64,000 nt of DNA from Natrinema hispanicum (GTDB lineage: Archaea > Halobacteriota > Halobacteria > Halobacteriales > Natrialbaceae), in contig NZ_SHMP01000011.1 in assembly GCF_004217335.1 (NCBI RefSeq), positions 42,961 to 106,960 on the forward strand. The letters run 5' to 3'. The number at the start of each line of letters is the position of its first letter. The first letter of the stretch is position 1. Both the position numbers and the translations under genes were made by a program. Positions 45,900-56,100 of this stretch are shown here, in pieces. The notes beneath the pieces are model-generated. The model had not been told where the DNA came from. It did no database searches and was given only the letters and a program-made list of their open reading frames with translations.

Positions 45900-48800
45900 T
45901 CAATCATCACCCAGCGTACGACCGACCGTTCGCACGTCGACAGTGCTGGCGTTCGTCTCCTCGTCGATACTGACGACGCACTCGCGTTCTGCGCCCTGAA
46001 TCAGCCGTTCGTCGTGTGAGACGACGATCACCTGCGGCACGTCCCAGTCGGTGATGCTGTCGAGCATCTGCTCGAGGCGACCGACGTGGCCTTCGTCGAG
46101 GAACGTCGTCGGCTCGTCGAGGATGAACGGCGGGAGTCGACCGCTGTCGCCATCTCGCATCTCAGCGATGAGTTTATAGATGCCGGCGCGAAGTGCGAGG
46201 TTGACGATTGCCCGTTCACCGCCACTCGCGTTACTCGGATGCTCGAGCGTGCCATCGTCTCGGAGGAGTTGGATGGCGTACGGCGTCCCGTCGGGACCCT
46301 CGTCGAGGATACGAACCTGCTGGTAGCTACTGTTCTTATAAATATCGCTGAATATATCGTTCGTGTACTCGTTGACGTACGCGAGGTACTGCTCGCGGAG
46401 GTCCGATTTTGTGCCCTGATACACGTGCATCATCTTCTCGAACTCATCAGCGCGATCCTGTGCCCACTCGCGTTTTTCCTCCGCGAGTTCGAGACGATCG
46501 TGGAACCGCTGGAGCTGTTCGAGTTCGTTTTCGAGAACATCCCGGTCCGACCTGAGCGACTGAAGTTTCGATTCGAGGTCGTCGGCCGTCTCCTCTCGCT
46601 GCTCGATTCGGTCTTCGACGGACTCGAGGTTCGCTTGCGTTTCTTCGATGTCTGTCTCTCCGAGTTCCTTCTCGAGGTCTTCGATTTCGTCTTCGACGTC
46701 AGAAATCTGCTCATTTAGCGTCTCGATGGTGTCGCGAGCGTGACCGATGTCCTGCTGGTGACTGTGGATATCGCTTTCGAGGTCATCGATCGCGTCGTAC
46801 GCGTCTACTGCCTCGGCGACGAGTTCGAGCTGCTCGTTCGCTGTCTCGATGGCGTTTTCAGCAGCAGCAAGGTTAGCTTCGGCATCCGTGACCGCCTCCT
46901 GCTGTGTTTCGATCTGCTCCGACAGCTCGTTGAGCTCCGTCTCCAGGCTCTCGAGTTCGGGTTCCGTGTCGGCATACTCTTCTTGAAGATCTGAGAGCTC
47001 GTCGACACGATCCTCGTGTCGGTCGCGCAGTTGGTCGATGGTGTCGAAAGCGTCGACAACGGCGTCACCCTCCTCGATACGCGTCTCTAGCTCCGCGATT
47101 TCCGTCGAAATCTCGTCGAGTTCGTTCTCGAGGTCGTCGACGGCAGCCTCCGTTTCTTCGAGGTCGCTCTCTGCGTCGGCCAGCGCTTCCTGCTCCTCGT
47201 TCAGTTCGTCTTGGAGCGTCTCGAGTTCGTCTTCCAGTTCCTCGACCCGGTCCGCTGTCGCTTTCACAGTCTCGGTACGGAACTCTCGGAGCTCGATCCC
47301 CTCCGCTCGGAGAGCATCGAGTTCGTCACGACGGGTGATATGATCGTCACGCTCCTGCTTCGCCGTTTCGAGTTTCGTTTCCAGCTCTGCGATCTTCGTC
47401 GAAATCTCGTCGAGTTCGTTCTCGAGGTGGTCAGCGTCGACCGTCTGACCACACTTCGGACACGTCGCGAGACCGTCCAACGACTCCAATTCCTCTTGGT
47501 CCTCTTCGAGACTCGTTTTCCGCGTAGCGAGTTCCGTGACTCTGCCGTTCGCCTCCTCGATTGAGTTTTGGATCTCAGCTTTGGCCTCGGGAATCAGATC
47601 GTCGATGACCGTGCTGAGCGTATCGGCAGCGATGTCGATGTCGAACTCCGTGAGTTCGTCGGCGAGATCGTCCAGATCGGCCTCGAACTGCTCTCGGTCG
47701 CTTTCGAGTCCGCCACGAGCGGACGAGAGCTCCGATTCCACCTCATCGATTTGCTCTTCGATCCCGTTGATCTCTGCCTCTACGGCTTCGACATCCGTGC
47801 GAGCGTCCGCAATGTTGTCTTGTTTGGCCTCGAGTGATGCCGTCTTGGCAGCGTGCTCCTCGGACCAGTCGTTCTTCTGTTCGATGAGGTCGTCTTTATA
47901 TGATTCGACGATGTCCAAGGTGTCGTCGGTTACCGAGTCCGGACAGTGTTCATCGGACAGGTACTCCTCCGTAGACGCGTTGCGGTCGTCCACGGCCTCC
48001 AAGAGTTCGTCTTCGAGTGCGTCGACATCACTTTCTGTCTCGTCGACATCTTCTTCGAGAGCCGACAGTGATTCTTCGATCTCGTTGCGGTCTTCACAGA
48101 GTTGCTCACGCTCGTCGCGAAGACGATCGAGTTCATCTTCCGCTTGCTCCAGGGCGTTCTCTCGGTCCTGTCGCTCGACTTTCGCCGTCTCGACGGCATT
48201 TCGTGCGGCCTCGAGGGTCTTTTCGGCGTTAGATTCTGTAGCGAGATCGACCTCGATCGGGTCGGTCGTCGCAGGCGTCTCGAACTCCACGAGGGCGTTC
48301 GTTTTCTCCTCGATTCGGTCTTGGAGATTCTCGATTTCGTCCTCGGCGGCTTCAATCACTGCGTCTGCCTCCTCGATATCTTGTTGTTTGGTAGCCCGTT
48401 CCTCGAGGAGCTCTTCACGCCTCTCTTTCGCCTCACCGAGGTCCGTTTCCAGCTCGTCGTGGTCCTCAATTGCGTCCTGGAGTTCCCGTTTTGCGTCCTG
48501 GAGTTCCTCGAGGTACTCGTTGATCTCTTCCAGCTCGGATTCCGTCTCCGCAATCACTGCTTGCTTCTTTGCGAGTTCGGATTCGTACCCCTCGATGTCG
48601 TAGTCGAACTCCTCGTCGATAGTCTCGCGGTGGTTTTCCACCGCCTGCTCGTTCTCGGTGACGAGGCGGTTCGCTGCGCGACGTGCGCCTTTCATCCGGT
48701 AGCGGTAGCGGTCGATCCGATCGAGTCCGAGTAGATCGTCGATGAGCTCTGCACGGGCGTTGTCGTCGAACAGACGGTCGACCTCGCCCTGCTGGACGTA

Positions 48801-49208
48801 CACCGAGCGGGAGAAGCTGTCCTCGTCCATACCGACGACATCGATGACCTCCGATCGAACGTTTCGGATCCCGGATTTCGGTTCCTCAAGCGCTGGAGAC
48901 GCGATCTCAGCGCTGTTCTGTCTGGTCGTATTGATCGTCCACGTGACCGTATACGGAACGTTCTCGACCTCGAAGGTGAGTTCGATTTCACCCTCTTCCG
49001 TCCCTCGACGAACGATATCGTCGAGGTTGAAATCGTTCGAGCCGACGTTACGGATCTTCGAAAGGAACAGACCGCCGAAGATCGACATCAACAACGTCGT
49101 CTTGCCTGCACCGTTGTCGCCACGAACGAGGACCGTTCCGTCCGGGAATTCGATCGTTTCGTCGCTGTAGCTCCGGATGTTCCGTAGCCGCAGTTCCGTG
49201 ATTTTCAT
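45900..49208 (-). CDS. rad50: Rad50-like SMC ATPase
   Basis: The 1102-residue protein has an N-terminal Walker A in RGDNGAGKTTLLMSIFGG, a long coiled coil broken by the zinc hook CPKCGQTVDADHL near residue 583, and a C-terminal ABC signature (NASGGERAIVNLALR) with Walker B FILDEPTTFLDEGH. These define Rad50. At 1102 residues it is longer than the ~890 residues I expect for the haloarchaeal chromosomal Rad50, mostly in coiled coil. It starts four bases within the mre11 stop (ATGA). With Mre11 it tethers and processes DNA ends. Confidence 0.93.
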   Translation of the reverse strand: MKITELRLRNIRSYSDETIEFPDGTVLVRGDNGAGKTTLLMSIFGGLFLSKIRNVGSNDFNLDDIVRRGTEEGEIELTFEVENVPYTVTWTINTTRQNSAEIASPALEEPKSGIRNVRSEVIDVVGMDEDSFSRSVYVQQGEVDRLFDDNARAELIDDLLGLDRIDRYRYRMKGARRAANRLVTENEQAVENHRETIDEEFDYDIEGYESELAKKQAVIAETESELEEINEYLEELQDAKRELQDAIEDHDELETDLGEAKERREELLEERATKQQDIEEADAVIEAAEDEIENLQDRIEEKTNALVEFETPATTDPIEVDLATESNAEKTLEAARNAVETAKVERQDRENALEQAEDELDRLRDEREQLCEDRNEIEESLSALEEDVDETESDVDALEDELLEAVDDRNASTEEYLSDEHCPDSVTDDTLDIVESYKDDLIEQKNDWSEEHAAKTASLEAKQDNIADARTDVEAVEAEINGIEEQIDEVESELSSARGGLESDREQFEADLDDLADELTEFDIDIAADTLSTVIDDLIPEAKAEIQNSIEEANGRVTELATRKTSLEEDQEELESLDGLATCPKCGQTVDADHLENELDEISTKIAELETKLETAKQERDDHITRRDELDALRAEGIELREFRTETVKATADRVEELEDELETLQDELNEEQEALADAESDLEETEAAVDDLENELDEISTEIAELETRIEEGDAVVDAFDTIDQLRDRHEDRVDELSDLQEEYADTEPELESLETELNELSEQIETQQEAVTDAEANLAAAENAIETANEQLELVAEAVDAYDAIDDLESDIHSHQQDIGHARDTIETLNEQISDVEDEIEDLEKELGETDIEETQANLESVEDRIEQREETADDLESKLQSLRSDRDVLENELEQLQRFHDRLELAEEKREWAQDRADEFEKMMHVYQGTKSDLREQYLAYVNEYTNDIFSDIYKNSSYQQVRILDEGPDGTPYAIQLLRDDGTLEHPSNASGGERAIVNLALRAGIYKLIAEMRDGDSGRLPPFILDEPTTFLDEGHVGRLEQMLDSITDWDVPQVIVVSHDERLIQGAERECVVSIDEETNASTVDVRTVGRTLGDD

Positions 49209-50401
49209 TCGTCTCCCTCCGTTGTCACAGTTGTGTCGTGGTTCTCGTTCGGCTCTCCGATGTCGTCAAAGGCCGCTTGCTGTGCGTCTCGAAGATCGGG
49301 TTCGAGGTCGTCCGCTGCTCCGCCGACAGTGTCGTTGAGCCCGTCCCCTTCGCGAACCCGACCATCGATGTCGAGCGCCACCTCTGAGAGGTCCTCGTCT
49401 GCCAGCCGCTCTTCGATAGCACTGTCAAGTCCCTGGAGCGACATCGCCTCGATCGAGTCGACGTCGATATCGACACGCCCACGGTTGTCGTCGACGCTCA
49501 CAACGGCGGCGCCGGCGTCGCGGGCCATTTGGATCACTTCATTTGCGGTGACGGCACCGCGCTCGCCGGTCAACTCGACCTTTGCAACAGCGTTCTCGAG
49601 ATCACGTCGGTCGAGCACGTCTCGGACGTGGTCCGCGCCGTCGTCCTCACTGAACGCAATATGGAACACCGACCACGGGCGCGTCTCAAGTTCCAGTTGC
49701 CGGCGAGTGAGCTCTCCGTCGTCGATTTCGAGCAACTGGACGAGGCCAGTCTCCAATTGATCCTTCGCACAGCGCTCGGTCGCGCTCGCGTACCAGACAT
49801 CCGTCCCGTCGACGTGTGCGCTCTTCGGTTGGTGGAGGTCGCCGAGTGCAAGGCCGTCAAGTTCGACGTTGACGCGCTCGAGGACATCCTCTACGGAATG
49901 ATTGGCGACGATTTCTTCTGCAGGTGGCTCGAGCAGTTCGTGCATACAAAGGATCGAACACTCGGCGTCTTCCGGTGACGCTTCGAGGCCGAAGTCGGCT
50001 GTGTCCCAGACACTCGGGCGGACCGCATCGATACCATAGAGCGCCACATCACCGACGACTGTAGGCTCTCGATCGAGCCGAGTCACGGCGTTCGTACGCC
50101 GAAGGAGGTCGAGCCACTGATCATCGTTCTTCCGTTCGTGATTTCCTACAATCCCGTAGAACGGAATTCCGCGTTCCTCAAGTGGTTCAAGTGCGTCAGC
50201 ACAACGCATAACCGTTGGGAGAGACGGCACAGGATCATCGAATAAGTCCCCGGTATGGATTACGGCGTCAACATCACGCTCGGCCGCGAGATTGATTGCC
50301 TGATCGAAGGTGTCTGCAAAGTCGTCGCGTCGGACATCTGAACCGTATTGACGCTTCCCAAGGTGGGTATCGCTGATATGTAAGAGTCGTGTTTCAGGCA
50401 C
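49205..50401 (-). CDS. mre11: Mre11-like nuclease
   Basis: The 398-residue protein starts MPETRLLHISDTHLGKRQYG and shows all phosphodiesterase motifs: SDTHLG, VIHTGDLFDD, GIVGNHERK, MHELLEPP and a later GDLHQPKS. The C-terminal part is an acidic extension of ~150 residues. It is the first gene of the operon, and a TATA element at 50426-50433 lies about 28 bases from its ATG, as in a leaderless haloarchaeal transcript. It provides the endo/exonuclease activity of the Mre11-Rad50 complex. Confidence 0.93.
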   Translation of the reverse strand: MPETRLLHISDTHLGKRQYGSDVRRDDFADTFDQAINLAAERDVDAVIHTGDLFDDPVPSLPTVMRCADALEPLEERGIPFYGIVGNHERKNDDQWLDLLRRTNAVTRLDREPTVVGDVALYGIDAVRPSVWDTADFGLEASPEDAECSILCMHELLEPPAEEIVANHSVEDVLERVNVELDGLALGDLHQPKSAHVDGTDVWYASATERCAKDQLETGLVQLLEIDDGELTRRQLELETRPWSVFHIAFSEDDGADHVRDVLDRRDLENAVAKVELTGERGAVTANEVIQMARDAGAAVVSVDDNRGRVDIDVDSIEAMSLQGLDSAIEERLADEDLSEVALDIDGRVREGDGLNDTVGGAADDLEPDLRDAQQAAFDDIGEPNENHDTTVTTEGDE

Positions 50402-50641
50402 GTTAACTATACAGACAAATTATGGTATATAAATGAGAAATGGTTCGGCTAGTAGTGACCTCGACTATCCGATGTGAGCGGGCAGTTTCAGAGAATTAAT
50501 CATAACTATATTTATATTATATTTGGAAGAAGTTCTTGGCAACAACATATTTGTTATAGCAATGTTAGGTGCCAACTAGCAGTAAGCGTTTGCCCTTGAA
50601 ATACGAGAAGAAGCACAGAATGGTTGGAAGGGTGGTGTGAT
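50402..50641. promoter_or_regulatory. Divergent promoter region of the two nuclease units
   Basis: It has one TATA-like tatataaa at 50426-50433 (read on the minus strand for mre11) and a long AT-rich stretch, tatatttatattatattt, at about 50507-50525, which suits the plus-strand helicase unit. A shared regulator could act here. No clear palindrome is seen. Confidence 0.6.
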
Positions 50642-53140
50642 ATGAGTGATATACACAAAATAGCGGACGGATTTACCGATATTTCTTCGCCGGGAGAACG
50701 GTTCAGAGACCAGTGGTTGGATGACTTGCTCAGATCACAGTGGCCGCCCTATATCGACGATACAGCGTATCTCGTGATGCAGGGTATCGCGATCGGTGAG
50801 ACCGATCTCTCGACAGCCGATTTCGGCGGTGAAGTGGGCCGATACTATCGGCGTGGTCTCGCAGATTCGTCGGATATCAATCTGAAGAAGACGAGTCTGC
50901 CCATTGGATCGATGGATTCGCGAGATGTCGGGAAAATCGCTTGGGCACTCAAACGTCTCCAAACCGATATTCGGACTTCTAACAGCGCGAACTATCGGTC
51001 GACAAGTCGTGCCTTGGAGGCGGTTATTAACAAGACGATGCTCGAGGCAGCCGCCGCGGAGGACGTTTCGATTCGAGATTTCGAGACGATCCGATTACCA
51101 GAACAAGCGAGCATTAGCGATCTCATGTCTGAACTGCTCTGTCGACCACGAAGTACGGCATTCGTCAGGACGCTGAACGAACTCGCCAATACGAGTCTGA
51201 AATCGGGGAAAAGTCTCCTTGAACTCCTCGAAGAACCACGGATGGTAACGCCGCTCTGGGAACACCAGAGGAAAGCGTTCTCCAAATGGCTTGATGCTGG
51301 ATGCCGGGGTTTCGTCGACATGGCAACCGCAACCGGAAAGACATTTCTCGGCCTCTCCGCTATCGCCCACCACTTCGGTCGTTTGCATCCCGAAGACCAA
51401 GATCTCACAGACAAATCGATTACCCCTCCCAGTACGAACCCAACGGTGGTAATCGTCGCTCACCGGGGTATAATTCTTGATCAATGGAAGCGAGAATTTG
51501 ACAGACACCTTAACATTCCTGAAGACGCGTCGGCACAGGAAGGAGCGCACACAGCGAGATACTCATGGGGAACGGTTCACTTCTGGACACCGAAACGATT
51601 GCTCGAGAACGATATTCCGAATACAGATTTGGTAATTCTCGACGAAGCACACCACTATCTCGGCAGTAGTGGCTTCGGATCCATTCTCGATGATATCGAC
51701 AACGATGTACTCGCCTTGTCGGGATCTATCGATGAGAGGAATGCAAAATCCCTCGAGCGACGGAATATTCCGGAAATATTCGAATTTACACTCGAAGACG
51801 GACAGGAAGTTGGGATCATTCCACAATGTACGTGGAACGTGGAACTCGTGCCATATGAGGGACAAGGGAGACTGAAAGAAGTGACCCAGCGTTGTCAGAG
51901 GGGATTCGAGCAGTATCAGGATGGGAGCGCTGCAGACGATGTTTCCGGCGTGTCCGAGGAAGACGTATCGTTCGAGACCCTCCGAGAAGCCCGATCGGTC
52001 GTTCACACGAGTGCTGCACGGTCCGTGATGGAGCAAAGCGAAGAATTTCGATCCTTTTCGTCGGGGATTAAATCTCGAAGTCTAACGAAATCGAATATTT
52101 CTCCTGCCCTTACTCGTATCGCGTCACTCACCCTTGAGCACATTGAAGACAACAAATGCGTCGTCCTCCTCGAGTCGGGTGACGAAATCGAGACTGTCAA
52201 GGGATATCTACGGCAGAAAATTGACGATGAAACGTTCGAAGAGTTGGTCGAGATCGTCGCAACTGGAGACGATGATCCACTCGAGGCCGCCGAGCGATTC
52301 GATGAGGAGTATGATTCGGGTGCACTCATTGGAACTGGGACGACGCTCGGTGAAGGGGTCGATATCAAAACAGCAGACGTCGGAATCAACAGAGCAAGCG
52401 GTCAAGCCAATCGTTCGCTGGTACAACGTATCGGACGTATCCTCCGTAATCCCGATGGGAAGGGGAAAGCGACGTTCTATCACGTGATGGGTGTCCCGAC
52501 GAATGCAGAGGCGATGTTCGCTCGCGAAGACGGGATGGACCTACTGGAGACCGCAAGCCGGTTCATCGTCTGGGGAGAGTCGTTTGACGCACACCCGTGG
52601 TTCAATGCGGAAAAAAACACAGTAGTAGACGCGCTTGCAACACTGGAACGCGAAGGTGTGCGTGGAATTCGAGAACTCGCGCCAGACCACTACGAGTGGC
52701 CGGAAGATGATAAAGTTGAGGCGCAGCTCCGGTCGCTCTGTGAGAAGTTTGACCCAGAGGATGGATCACTGTTGCTCTCGCTTGAAGGAGACGCGTTCGA
52801 TAAGCAGGACGAGCCAGATTCCGAAACTAAACGTGGCCAGATCGTTGCCGGCAACCTCAACCAGCCTATTGAAATTAGCAAAAATGTATTATCGATGTTA
52901 GAAAAGTCGAACAAAGAGTCTAAAGAGGAGGAGGAGGTCGCTATTGCGCTTCGAACGGCACTTTCGGAGGTCGAGGAACCCAAGGTAGACGATTCTGTGC
53001 GGGACCCATCTACCATAACTGTCGAGTTGAATCCTGTTCTTGACGGCATAGTTCGAACGGTGGCGGAAGACAAAGGCGTTGAGAAGGGGCAGATAGTTGA
53101 GTGGGCAATTGAATGGGCATGCGATCGAGAGGCGGTCTGA
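50642..53140 (+). CDS. SF2 DEAH-box helicase
   Basis: From ATG 50642 (a ggtggtgtg stretch precedes it) the protein has 832 residues. The helicase core begins near residue 205: WEHQRKAFSKWLD (Q-like), ATATGKTFLGL (Walker A near 230), VILDEAHHYL (DEAH near 333), GTGTTLGEGVDIK and RIGRILRNPDGKGK (motif VI near 595). The 200-residue N-terminal part is helical and unique. The C-terminal ~60 residues resemble a ribbon-helix-helix-like segment (STITVELNPVLDGIVRTVAEDKGVEKGQIVEWAI). Helicases of this type occur in Dpd and DISARM-like systems. It heads the plus-strand unit. Confidence 0.85.
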   Translation: MSDIHKIADGFTDISSPGERFRDQWLDDLLRSQWPPYIDDTAYLVMQGIAIGETDLSTADFGGEVGRYYRRGLADSSDINLKKTSLPIGSMDSRDVGKIAWALKRLQTDIRTSNSANYRSTSRALEAVINKTMLEAAAAEDVSIRDFETIRLPEQASISDLMSELLCRPRSTAFVRTLNELANTSLKSGKSLLELLEEPRMVTPLWEHQRKAFSKWLDAGCRGFVDMATATGKTFLGLSAIAHHFGRLHPEDQDLTDKSITPPSTNPTVVIVAHRGIILDQWKREFDRHLNIPEDASAQEGAHTARYSWGTVHFWTPKRLLENDIPNTDLVILDEAHHYLGSSGFGSILDDIDNDVLALSGSIDERNAKSLERRNIPEIFEFTLEDGQEVGIIPQCTWNVELVPYEGQGRLKEVTQRCQRGFEQYQDGSAADDVSGVSEEDVSFETLREARSVVHTSAARSVMEQSEEFRSFSSGIKSRSLTKSNISPALTRIASLTLEHIEDNKCVVLLESGDEIETVKGYLRQKIDDETFEELVEIVATGDDDPLEAAERFDEEYDSGALIGTGTTLGEGVDIKTADVGINRASGQANRSLVQRIGRILRNPDGKGKATFYHVMGVPTNAEAMFAREDGMDLLETASRFIVWGESFDAHPWFNAEKNTVVDALATLEREGVRGIRELAPDHYEWPEDDKVEAQLRSLCEKFDPEDGSLLLSLEGDAFDKQDEPDSETKRGQIVAGNLNQPIEISKNVLSMLEKSNKESKEEEEVAIALRTALSEVEEPKVDDSVRDPSTITVELNPVLDGIVRTVAEDKGVEKGQIVEWAIEWACDREAV

Positions 53141-53190
53141 ATGAGCGAACCAACGTTGAATAATATCTGGCACTGTGGGGGTGCAAAATC

Positions 53191-56100
53191 ATGGCAGTAG
53201 ACGAGGAACTATTAGATCGACTTGACCTGCGAAAATTCAATAGCACATACAAACGCCGACGAAAAATTGCAATCTTTGGGTTTCTAGTAGCGGTGATTAC
53301 GTCTCTTTTTGTCCCGGAGTTGGCTGTAATCGGTATTCTAACCGCAATAGTTTGTGTATATATTTATAAAAAATCGAGATATAGTAGTGAGCAAATAGCA
53401 GACAGAGTTGAACAATACACTGTAGAACGTCTTGAGACCGCCAGAAGTCTCGTCTGGGAAGGGGAAAAAAGCGCTGCGATAACGGAAGTACAGTCTCTAC
53501 AACGCGATATCGAGTCTCTCCAGGGAGGTGATTTCGATGGAACCTGTGATGATACGAAACTGTGCCGCCTTTATCGCAGTATTGTAGATGTTAGAAGATA
53601 CTTAGACCGACCGGAGAATTATGACTGGCCAACTGAGAAAGTGTCTAACATATTGGACCCCAAAGAGCCACCAGCGTTCTCAGACGAGTCGATTCAGAGT
53701 CTCGTCGAGCGACTCGAGAATGCCGGTGTGAATCAAGCCCAACTTGGGGCGCTCAAGACACGTCTTGAATCAGAGCAGCAAGCTCTCGATGAAGTGAAAT
53801 GGGCCCTCGAAGAGGGAACACCAGTAACTGCCGCAGAGGCATTTGTGGAATCCGTACGCGAAGAACGAACGCCAATCCCTGAAGAAATCTCGAGCGGGCA
53901 TCCTGCTGGCAAGGAATTGGCAGGCCGGGTACACGAAATGAAAACACTTCGCGACGAGCTCGGTTTTCGGGCTATAGTCGATGCTGCCGTCACTTATGAA
54001 GAGAGAGGCAATCAAGAAGCCGAATCCGATCCGAATGCAGCCGAAGCGGCGTACACGGAGGCAGCCTCATACTATGACGGTGCTGCACAATTAGCGAGCA
54101 AGACTGATATCGAAGTGGTAGCTCTCGAGAGAACAGCGCTTTCCAAACCAGATCTGACGGCAGTCGACGGCATTGGTTCAAGCCGTGCTCGAAAACTCGA
54201 GCGTATCGGTATCGAATCGCCGAGTGAGTTAAGAGATAAAAAACGACTTACTGAAGCGAGAGGCATTGGCGAAACGAGAGCGGCATCTCTCATCGAAGCC
54301 CGGGAAAAACTATTAGAAGATTACCTTCGCCAACAGCGAGAACGTGTCGAGAAAAAACGAGAAGAACTGACTCCAGAGGAGAAAAAACCCGAAAAAGAAG
54401 TCGAGTACTCCAACAGATCGATCCAGAGTCTCATTACGCAACTCGAGACGGTTAGCGGGAATCAGACTCAACTCGAGACACTCTACTCTCGTATCAAGTC
54501 AGACCAGCAAATTCTCGAGCAGATAAAACGAGCACTCGAAAACGATGCGCAGGAGACTGCTGCTGAAGCGTACATGGAATCTGTACGTGAGGAAAAAACG
54601 CCAATCGTCGAAAAAATTCCGACTGAACACCCTGCTGGCGAGGAATTGGTAACTCGTGTTCGTAACACGAAAGCTACCTTAGAAGAACTTGGCTTACGGG
54701 CTGTGGTCGACGCTGCTGTCACCTATGAAAAGAAGGGTGACCGAGAAATGGAGACCGATCTGAAATCTCTGAGGTCGGTAGAGGCGGCATACGACGAGGC
54801 GGTCTCGTACTATGGACGTGCCGCACAATTAGCGACTGAAAGCGACTATGACGTGGCGATACTCGAAGAGACGGATCTTTCTAAGCCAGACCTGACTGCA
54901 GTCGACGGTATTGGAACGGGACGTGCTGGCCGACTTGAGCGTATCGGTGTCGAATCGCCAAGCGACCTAACGGAAGTGGAAAAGCTCACCGAAGTAAAGG
55001 GAATTGGCGAAACGACAGCAGAGTCCCTTATCGAAGCACGACAGAGACTACTAGAGAACTACCTCCGTCAGCAACAGGAGCGCGTGGAGGAAAAGCGAGC
55101 GGCATTGCCCCCCAGCACGGAAGAGCAGGTCGCCGAACTCGTCGAAACGACGACCGAAGCACTGGATGCTGCTGAAGCCGCCATGCCTACTGACCTCCCG
55201 ACGGCTACCGAGCACCTCGATCGTGTCGAAACCGCACTCGACGACAGTTCTATCGAAAGCGAACAAGCGTTTGCGGAGGAACTTTCGCCAATCGAGGAGT
55301 GCCTGAGAGAACTCCGAAGTCGAGTTCAGGCCGAGAAAGCACAGCGAGAGTTCGAGGAGTCCATTTCGAGGGTCGATGACCTGCTCGAACAACTCGAGGC
55401 TGCAGCTGACCGCGGGGAATACGACCGAGCAATCGGCTATACCGGGCCGATTCGGCAGCAATTAGACGAGGCAAAAAAGCTCTTAAGTGAACTCGATAAC
55501 GACGTCTCAGACCAGATCGAGTCCCGTGGAAAGCGACTCGAGAAACTCACTACGAGAATTTTGCGAGCACGGCGTCGAGAAACCTTCGAAGATCGACTCC
55601 AAGAGATCGAAACGACTGTCGATAACGCCGTCAAAGCAGACACTCAGGACGAGTACACGGAGGCTGTAAGAGCGTATACCGATGCACAGGAGAAACTCGA
55701 AGAAGCACTCGAAGTCGCACGTGATGCCGGATACTCCGAAGCATGGGAACTCGAACGACGGATCGAGCAGATCGAATCAGCGCGAGTGCTTGCAGTGGAA
55801 CAACGCGACGAAGATTGGGAAACACGCTGTACGACAGCAACATCGCAGGTCGACCGTGCAAGCCGGGAACTCGAGAAGGTTGATCAGTATCTCGACATAG
55901 GGGATGACGGGGCAGCCTACAATAGCTACCAGGCTGCTAGAGAAGCAGTCGAGGAAGCGAGATCGACGCTTGAAAACGGACGCGTTCCAAGCGAGAGGGA
56001 CTGTTGGGATGAAATCGAGGAAATGCAGACACGTGTCGACGAGGTTGGCGGTGAACTCTCTTCGAAGGGGATCGACCGACCGATGGTCAGTCATGATGAA

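Noticed and set aside
47536..48603. Long plus-strand serine-rich open frame opposite rad50
   Set aside because: It is a mirror of the Glu/Asp-rich coiled coil on the other strand in high-GC DNA; composition is almost all Ser and Arg, with no domain.
42737..50401. Simply the housekeeping repair operon
   Set aside because: Not excluded, but the order, the long Rad50, and the divergent helicase unit are unlike the normal chromosomal repair setting; reported as open.
53141..53200. 19-codon frame between the helicase and the membrane protein
   Set aside because: It directly follows a stop and overlaps the next start out of frame, but has no further support; possible coupling leader only.
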